Shown here: in pieces, positions 39,441-43,072 of the stretch
How the letters are laid out: each line of letters starts with the position of its first letter
Position numbering within the stretch: the first letter of the stretch is position 1
From: Leadbetterella byssophila_A
Lineage (GTDB): Bacteria; Bacteroidota; Bacteroidia; Cytophagales; Spirosomataceae
Length of the DNA: 43,072 nucleotides
Assembly: GCA_040394735.1 (NCBI GenBank)
Contig: JBEBRR010000033.1
Span: forward strand, 1 to 43,072
Direction: 5' to 3'
The notes under the pieces: generated by a model
Databases searched by the model: none
What the model saw: only the letters and a program-made list of their open reading frames with translations
What the model was told of the DNA's origin: nothing
Made by a program: the position numbers and the translations under genes

Positions 39441-40782
39441 GAGCATCAACCCATATAACCAGGAGGAAATTGCCGGATTTGAACCGGAAAGAGACCCTTC
39501 CGGTAAAGTAAAAGCAGCACATCTGGCCTATATTGCATGGGCCGGCCGGCCACTGAGTGACCGGCAGGATTTGCTTTTTGCCTTTGCAGACGTGCTGGAA
39601 AAACGGAAGGAGGAATATGCCCGGATGATCACCCTGGAAATGGGAAAACTGCTTGCAGAGGCTATAGGCGAAGTGGAAAAATGTGTAGTAACGACCCGGT
39701 TTTATGCGCAGGAAGCGGAGAACTACCTTCAACCGGTCTCCGTACCGTCTTCTCACCAGCGTACGTGGTATGCCTACGAGCCCCTGGGAACTGTGCTGGC
39801 TATTATGCCCTGGAACTTCCCTTTCTGGCAGGCGCTCCGCTTTGCCGTACCTAACCTGCTACTGGGCAATACGGTGATTCTGAAGCATGCTTCCAATGTA
39901 CTGGGTTCTGCAGCTCACCTGGAAAGTGCCTTCCGGGAGGCCGGCTTTCCCGAAGGGATATTCCAGTCGGTCAACCTGCATTCTTCCCGTACAGAAACGA
40001 TCATTTCGGATCCGCTGGTCAGGGGGGTAACCCTTACCGGCAGCGGACCGGCAGGCGCCAGCGTGGCTTCACTGGCCGGAAAGTACCTGAAAAAATCCGT
40101 TTTGGAGCTGGGCGGCTCAGATCCGTTTGTGGTGCTGGCCGATGCCGACCTGGACGCGGCAGCCGCCACTGCCGTAAAATCGCGTTTTCAGAATTCAGGA
40201 CAAACCTGCATTGCCGCTAAAAGATGGATCGTGGAAAAAGATATTTATGATGCGTTTACCGAAAAGATACTGCAGCACGTCGGGCAGTTACATCCCGGAG
40301 ATCCGCTGGATCCGGCAACCACCCTGGCACCCGTAGCACGCCTGGACCTGGCGGAAACACTGGAAGGGCAGGTCAGTGACCTGCTGAAGCGGGGAGCGCG
40401 GAGTCTGACGGCTCCAGGACGCGACAGATGTCTGATGATGCCGCGGGTGTTGGAAATTCCCCGAAACCTGTCAGCAGGTTACCGGGAAGAAGTATTCGGT
40501 CCGGTAGGTTTCCTGACCCGGGCGGCTGATGCGGAAGAAGCCGTTGCCATCGCCAATGAAACCCCGTTCGGGCTCGGGGCTTCCCTCTGGACCCGTGACC
40601 GGGAAAAAGGCATTAAGCTGATGCAGAAAATTCATTCGGGTTCCGTATTCCTGAACGGAATGGTGAAATCAGAAGGGCCCGTACCCTTTGGCGGCATCGG
40701 GGAAAGTGGCTACGGAAGAGAACTGGGCCCTTTCGGGTTACACGAGTTTTCGAACATCCGATCGTATGTGGTTACGCAGTAA
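39433..40782 (+). CDS. NAD(P)-dependent succinate-semialdehyde dehydrogenase-like enzyme
   Basis: A 449-aa aldehyde dehydrogenase of the compact SSADH type. MPWNFPFWQALR (about 125-136), the glycine-rich LTGSGPAG, general base E225 in LELGGSD and catalytic C259 in NSGQTCIAAKR are all present. EVFGPVG and PFGGIGESGYGRELG close the active site. It oxidises a short semialdehyde such as succinate semialdehyde; the exact substrate is inferred. Its ATG lies 8 bp inside the Rrf2 gene, an unusual tight link between an Fe-S-type regulator and an aldehyde dehydrogenase. Confidence 0.9.
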   Translation: MFKSINPYNQEEIAGFEPERDPSGKVKAAHLAYIAWAGRPLSDRQDLLFAFADVLEKRKEEYARMITLEMGKLLAEAIGEVEKCVVTTRFYAQEAENYLQPVSVPSSHQRTWYAYEPLGTVLAIMPWNFPFWQALRFAVPNLLLGNTVILKHASNVLGSAAHLESAFREAGFPEGIFQSVNLHSSRTETIISDPLVRGVTLTGSGPAGASVASLAGKYLKKSVLELGGSDPFVVLADADLDAAAATAVKSRFQNSGQTCIAAKRWIVEKDIYDAFTEKILQHVGQLHPGDPLDPATTLAPVARLDLAETLEGQVSDLLKRGARSLTAPGRDRCLMMPRVLEIPRNLSAGYREEVFGPVGFLTRAADAEEAVAIANETPFGLGASLWTRDREKGIKLMQKIHSGSVFLNGMVKSEGPVPFGGIGESGYGRELGPFGLHEFSNIRSYVVTQ

Positions 40783-40826
40783 AATTGTTCTTATATTTAC
40801 GTCATCTTTCACCTAAAATTTAAATT

Positions 40827-41297
40827 ATGGAAAACGTTAGACCCACTTTCTTAACTGTTTTATGTATCCTTACGTTTATAGGCAGCGGCTGGAGCATCTA
40901 CAGTGGAATTACCAATTATTATACGGCCGATGTTTCATACGGCATAGTCAATGAACAATTTGAGAAAGTTCAGGAAGAGCTTGATAACCAGGACGGAGCA
41001 GAATCTGTGGGAAAATTATTTCAATCCATCAGTGACTCCATGACACCCGAAAAGATCAAAGATAACGGAGTGGCTACTGCCATCACCAGTATTATTACAC
41101 TTATCGGGGCCATACTCATGTGGGGATTACGCAAAACAGGCTTTTATGTCTATGTGGTGGGCGCTGTGGCTGCCATCATAGCGCCTATGGCCATCTTCGG
41201 CGGGGGCTTTGCAGGTGCTATGGCCTCAGGCGGAGCAGCCTTTGTAGGAATTCTTTTCATAGTGCTGTATGCCCTTAACCTGAAGCATTTACGATAG
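40827..41297 (+). CDS. membrane protein of unknown function, 156 aa
   Basis: A 156-aa protein with four hydrophobic segments (about 8-30, 85-102, 105-128 and 130-150). A soluble, acidic, helix-forming stretch (about 40-80) lies between the first and second. The third and fourth segments are glycine and alanine rich (GGGFAGAMASGGAAF). I recognise no domain. It starts 44 nt after the semialdehyde dehydrogenase and may be transcribed on its own. A compact repeat element follows its stop. Confidence 0.7.
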   Translation: MENVRPTFLTVLCILTFIGSGWSIYSGITNYYTADVSYGIVNEQFEKVQEELDNQDGAESVGKLFQSISDSMTPEKIKDNGVATAITSIITLIGAILMWGLRKTGFYVYVVGAVAAIIAPMAIFGGGFAGAMASGGAAFVGILFIVLYALNLKHLR

Positions 41298-41311
41298 GAC
41301 ATACCGGGAGC

Positions 41312-41346
41312 GCAGATGACGCGGGCATGAAACAAGCGTCATCTGC
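41312..41346. repeat. dispersed inverted-repeat element, copy 3 (compact hairpin)
   Basis: GCAGATGACGC (41312-41322) and GCGTCATCTGC (41336-41346) are perfect 11-bp inverted arms with a 13-nt loop. The core CAGATGAC is that of copies 1 and 2. It begins 14 bp after the stop of the 156-aa membrane protein. Without a T-run after it, it is not a standard terminator. Confidence 0.7.
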
Positions 41347-41445
41347 ATTCTGCGGCTCTCTTATTGACAACTGAAATTCCAAAACCGGTCTCTTCCCGGT
41401 CTCACACACTGTGTAAATCATAATCATCTGCATTCCATCCCGTAT

Positions 41446-42852
41446 ATGGATTTTTTTGAAGAGCAACTGCACCAGCACTTTCACCTTACCCCTACCGCCG
41501 GGCAGAAAACTTTATTCCGAAAACTCGGACGCTTCATGGAAGATGAAAGCGAACGCTCTGTTTTTATCCTGAAGGGATATGCGGGAACCGGGAAAACCTC
41601 GGTGCTTGACGCCTTCATCAAAGCAGCACCCTCCATGGGCTATACGGTTTCCCTGATGGCTCCTACCGGCCGCGCCGCCAAGGTAATGAACCAATATACG
41701 GGCCGCTATGCCTCCACCATTCATCGCAAAATCTACTTGCAGAAAGAAGACCCCGGCACCGGCTCCATGAGCTTCCGGCTACAGAAAAATAAGGAAGAGG
41801 AAACCGTTTATGTAGTAGATGAAGCCTCGATGATTTCCGAATTGGGAGAAATGGGTTCAAACGGCCTGCTGCGTGACCTCGTATCTTACGTATTCGGAGG
41901 ACGGAACAACAAACTTCTGCTAATAGGGGATGAAGCCCAGTTGCCGCCTGTAAACCTGCCGGTAAGCCCGGCCCTGGATATACAGCATATGGAAGGATAT
42001 TACCACGCCCGGGTTTTCGGGCATACCCTTACTGAGGTAATGCGCCAGAATGCAGGTTCCGGTATCCTGAAAAATGCTACTGACCTGAGAGGCCTTCTGA
42101 ATGAAGAGGAGATCAGGGTACAGCTTACTACCAAAGGCTTCCGCGATATATTCCGTATGACCAGCGAGCGCATAGAAGACGGGATACGGTACGCTTACGA
42201 CAAATACGGGCAGGAAAACACCATTGTTCTCACCCAATCTAACAAAAATGCCGTACTTTATAACCAGTTTATCCGGAACAGGATCAATTATTCGGAATCG
42301 GAAATTGATAACGCTGATATCCTGATGGTGGTTAAAAATAATTATAACACCCTCAGTCCGGAGTCCCAGGCCGGTTTCCTGGCCAATGGTGAATTTGTCA
42401 AAGTAAAACGCATGGGCCGCGAGGAAGAAATGCATGGCTTTCGTTTCCTCCATGTCACTCTTGCCCTGGTAGATTACCCTGATGATCCTGAATTTGACAC
42501 CCTCATTATTCTTGACACCCTGTACTCCCCTTCTCCCAGCCTGAGCGCAGAACAGAATCAGGCTTTGTACGAAAGTGTGGTTAAAGATTACCATTGGGTA
42601 AAATCAGCGAAAGACCGGAAAAAAATGATCCGGGAAGATCGTTATATGAATGCCCTCCAGGTGAAATTTGCCTACGCTCTCACTTGTCACAAGGCCCAGG
42701 GCGGTCAATGGGATGCCGTATTTATAGATCAGTACTATCTGCGGGAAGACACCCAGACTCCCGAATTTCTCCGCTGGCTATACACCGCTCTTACCCGGGG
42801 AATCAAAGAAGTTTTCCTGGTAAATTTCCCGGATCGCCTGTTCAGTTTGTAA
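41446..42852 (+). CDS. RecD-like SF1 ATP-dependent DNA helicase
   Basis: A 468-aa superfamily 1B helicase. Walker A is GYAGTGKT (44-51), followed by MAPTGRAAKVM (motif Ia), VVDEASMIS (motif II, about 123-131), LLIGDEAQLPPV (motif III, about 158-169) and the C-terminal UvrD_C_2 segment FAYALTCHKAQGGQWDAVF (first part about 405-414) with YTALTRG (motif VI). It lacks the N-terminal region of RecD2 and RecB-binding parts. Likely role is in DNA repair or replication-fork processing. It stands alone upstream of carB. Confidence 0.92.
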   Translation: MDFFEEQLHQHFHLTPTAGQKTLFRKLGRFMEDESERSVFILKGYAGTGKTSVLDAFIKAAPSMGYTVSLMAPTGRAAKVMNQYTGRYASTIHRKIYLQKEDPGTGSMSFRLQKNKEEETVYVVDEASMISELGEMGSNGLLRDLVSYVFGGRNNKLLLIGDEAQLPPVNLPVSPALDIQHMEGYYHARVFGHTLTEVMRQNAGSGILKNATDLRGLLNEEEIRVQLTTKGFRDIFRMTSERIEDGIRYAYDKYGQENTIVLTQSNKNAVLYNQFIRNRINYSESEIDNADILMVVKNNYNTLSPESQAGFLANGEFVKVKRMGREEEMHGFRFLHVTLALVDYPDDPEFDTLIILDTLYSPSPSLSAEQNQALYESVVKDYHWVKSAKDRKKMIREDRYMNALQVKFAYALTCHKAQGGQWDAVFIDQYYLREDTQTPEFLRWLYTALTRGIKEVFLVNFPDRLFSL

Positions 42853-42974
42853 GATCAGACAAAGGCTGAGAACTAACGCCGGAAGCCCTGTCGGAGCCGG
42901 TTCCCGAGAGGCCGCACGCCGCAGATCATTTAACGTTCCTGAAATATTTTTAGAATTTATCCGCCATTCTGTAT

Positions 42975-42982
42975 TAACTTTG
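42975..42982 (+). promoter_or_regulatory. -7 promoter box of carB
   Basis: TAACTTTG matches TAnnTTTG exactly and would start transcription near 42988, about 32 nt before the carB ATG at 43020. The preceding 100 nt (42853-42960) hold GC-rich sequence in which I see no convincing gene or terminator. Confidence 0.5.
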
Positions 42983-43019
42983 TGCTTCGATAAACAAATC
43001 GAAATCTCTTCGCATTAAA

Positions 43020-43072
43020 ATGCCAAAAAATCCAAGTATCAAGTCTGTTTTAATCATTGGTTCAGGCCCCAT
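43020..43072 (+). CDS. carB: carbamoyl-phosphate synthase large subunit, N-terminal fragment
   Basis: Seventeen codons are visible before the window ends: MPKNPSIKSVLIIGSGP. This is the usual N-terminus of CarB, where SVLIIGSGP begins the first ATP-grasp/pre-ATP-grasp domain. CarB makes carbamoyl phosphate for pyrimidine and arginine synthesis. The gene is partial only because the window stops. The -7 box upstream supports this start. Confidence 0.85.
   Translation, partial: MPKNPSIKSVLIIGSGP

Noticed and set aside
42853..42974. A structured RNA or riboswitch upstream of carB
   Set aside because: The stretch is GC rich but I could not find a stable, extended stem or a known pyrimidine or arginine leader motif, and the predicted transcript starts after it.

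Overview
This looks like a chromosomal segment of a denitrifying or N2O-respiring Bacteroidota (Bacteroidetes) bacterium. The clues are repeated promoters of the Bacteroidetes type (-7 box TAnnTTTG, sometimes with TTTG exactly 20 bp upstream), almost no Shine-Dalgarno sequences, several TTG starts, a Sec-type (clade II) nosZ cluster, and families typical of that phylum (DUF2723 protein, SatD/DUF3307 pair, long aromatic amino acid hydroxylase). I cannot assign a genus. I saw no insertion sequence, phage gene or CRISPR array. Layout: 1-300 holds three tRNA genes (Ser-GCT, Pro-TGG, Arg-TCT, all minus) with a promoter and an internal terminator. 424-3603 holds ruvC facing a three-gene envelope-glycan cluster (flippase-like protein, GT2, polysaccharide deacetylase). 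3606-4768 (minus) is a nitrosative-stress operon: a di-iron Fe-S repair protein (RIC/ScdA) and an Rrf2 regulator with three cysteines. 4911-12331 (plus) is an eight-gene nitrous oxide reductase operon: cytochrome c, nosZ, a membrane protein, nosL, nosD, nosF, an NnrS-like membrane protein, nosY. The region between these two divergent operons carries a perfect palindrome over the RIC promoter and a Crp/Fnr-type core upstream of the nos genes. 12406-15963 (minus) has a metallophosphoesterase, a zinc-dependent PLC/S1-P1-like hydrolase and a DUF3307-SatD pair. Upstream of satD lies the most striking non-coding structure in the window: an array of CGATA-N8-TATC(A/G) sites with an exact 28-bp period (16003-16142), next to a consensus promoter whose position fixes the satD start. 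SatD itself has motifs resembling class III nucleotidyl cyclases plus a C-terminal HTH, so satD-DUF3307 with its operator array is my best candidate for an undescribed regulatory/signalling system. 16246-24088 holds an ALDH7-type dehydrogenase, a small membrane protein, PAP2 phosphatase, dapA, ispF, an M16 peptidase sharing a mirror-image promoter with ispF, an SDR plus aromatic amino acid hydroxylase operon, and a small membrane protein. 24113-31116 holds an RqcH/NFACT protein, Ppx/GppA, a TauE/SafE exporter coupled to a persulfide dioxygenase-rhodanese fusion (likely sulfite production and export), a NUDIX hydrolase, surE and a deoxynucleoside kinase. 31202-36753 holds a DUF2723 protein, an O-antigen polymerase-like protein and a GT4. 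36767-43072 holds a 2-hydroxyacid dehydrogenase and an RsmB-type methyltransferase (minus), an Rrf2 regulator overlapping a semialdehyde dehydrogenase, a small membrane protein, a RecD-like helicase and the first codons of carB. Three intergenic gaps (7398, 34196, 41312) carry members of one dispersed inverted-repeat family with an ACAGATGACAC-like arm. No gap exceeds 300 bases.
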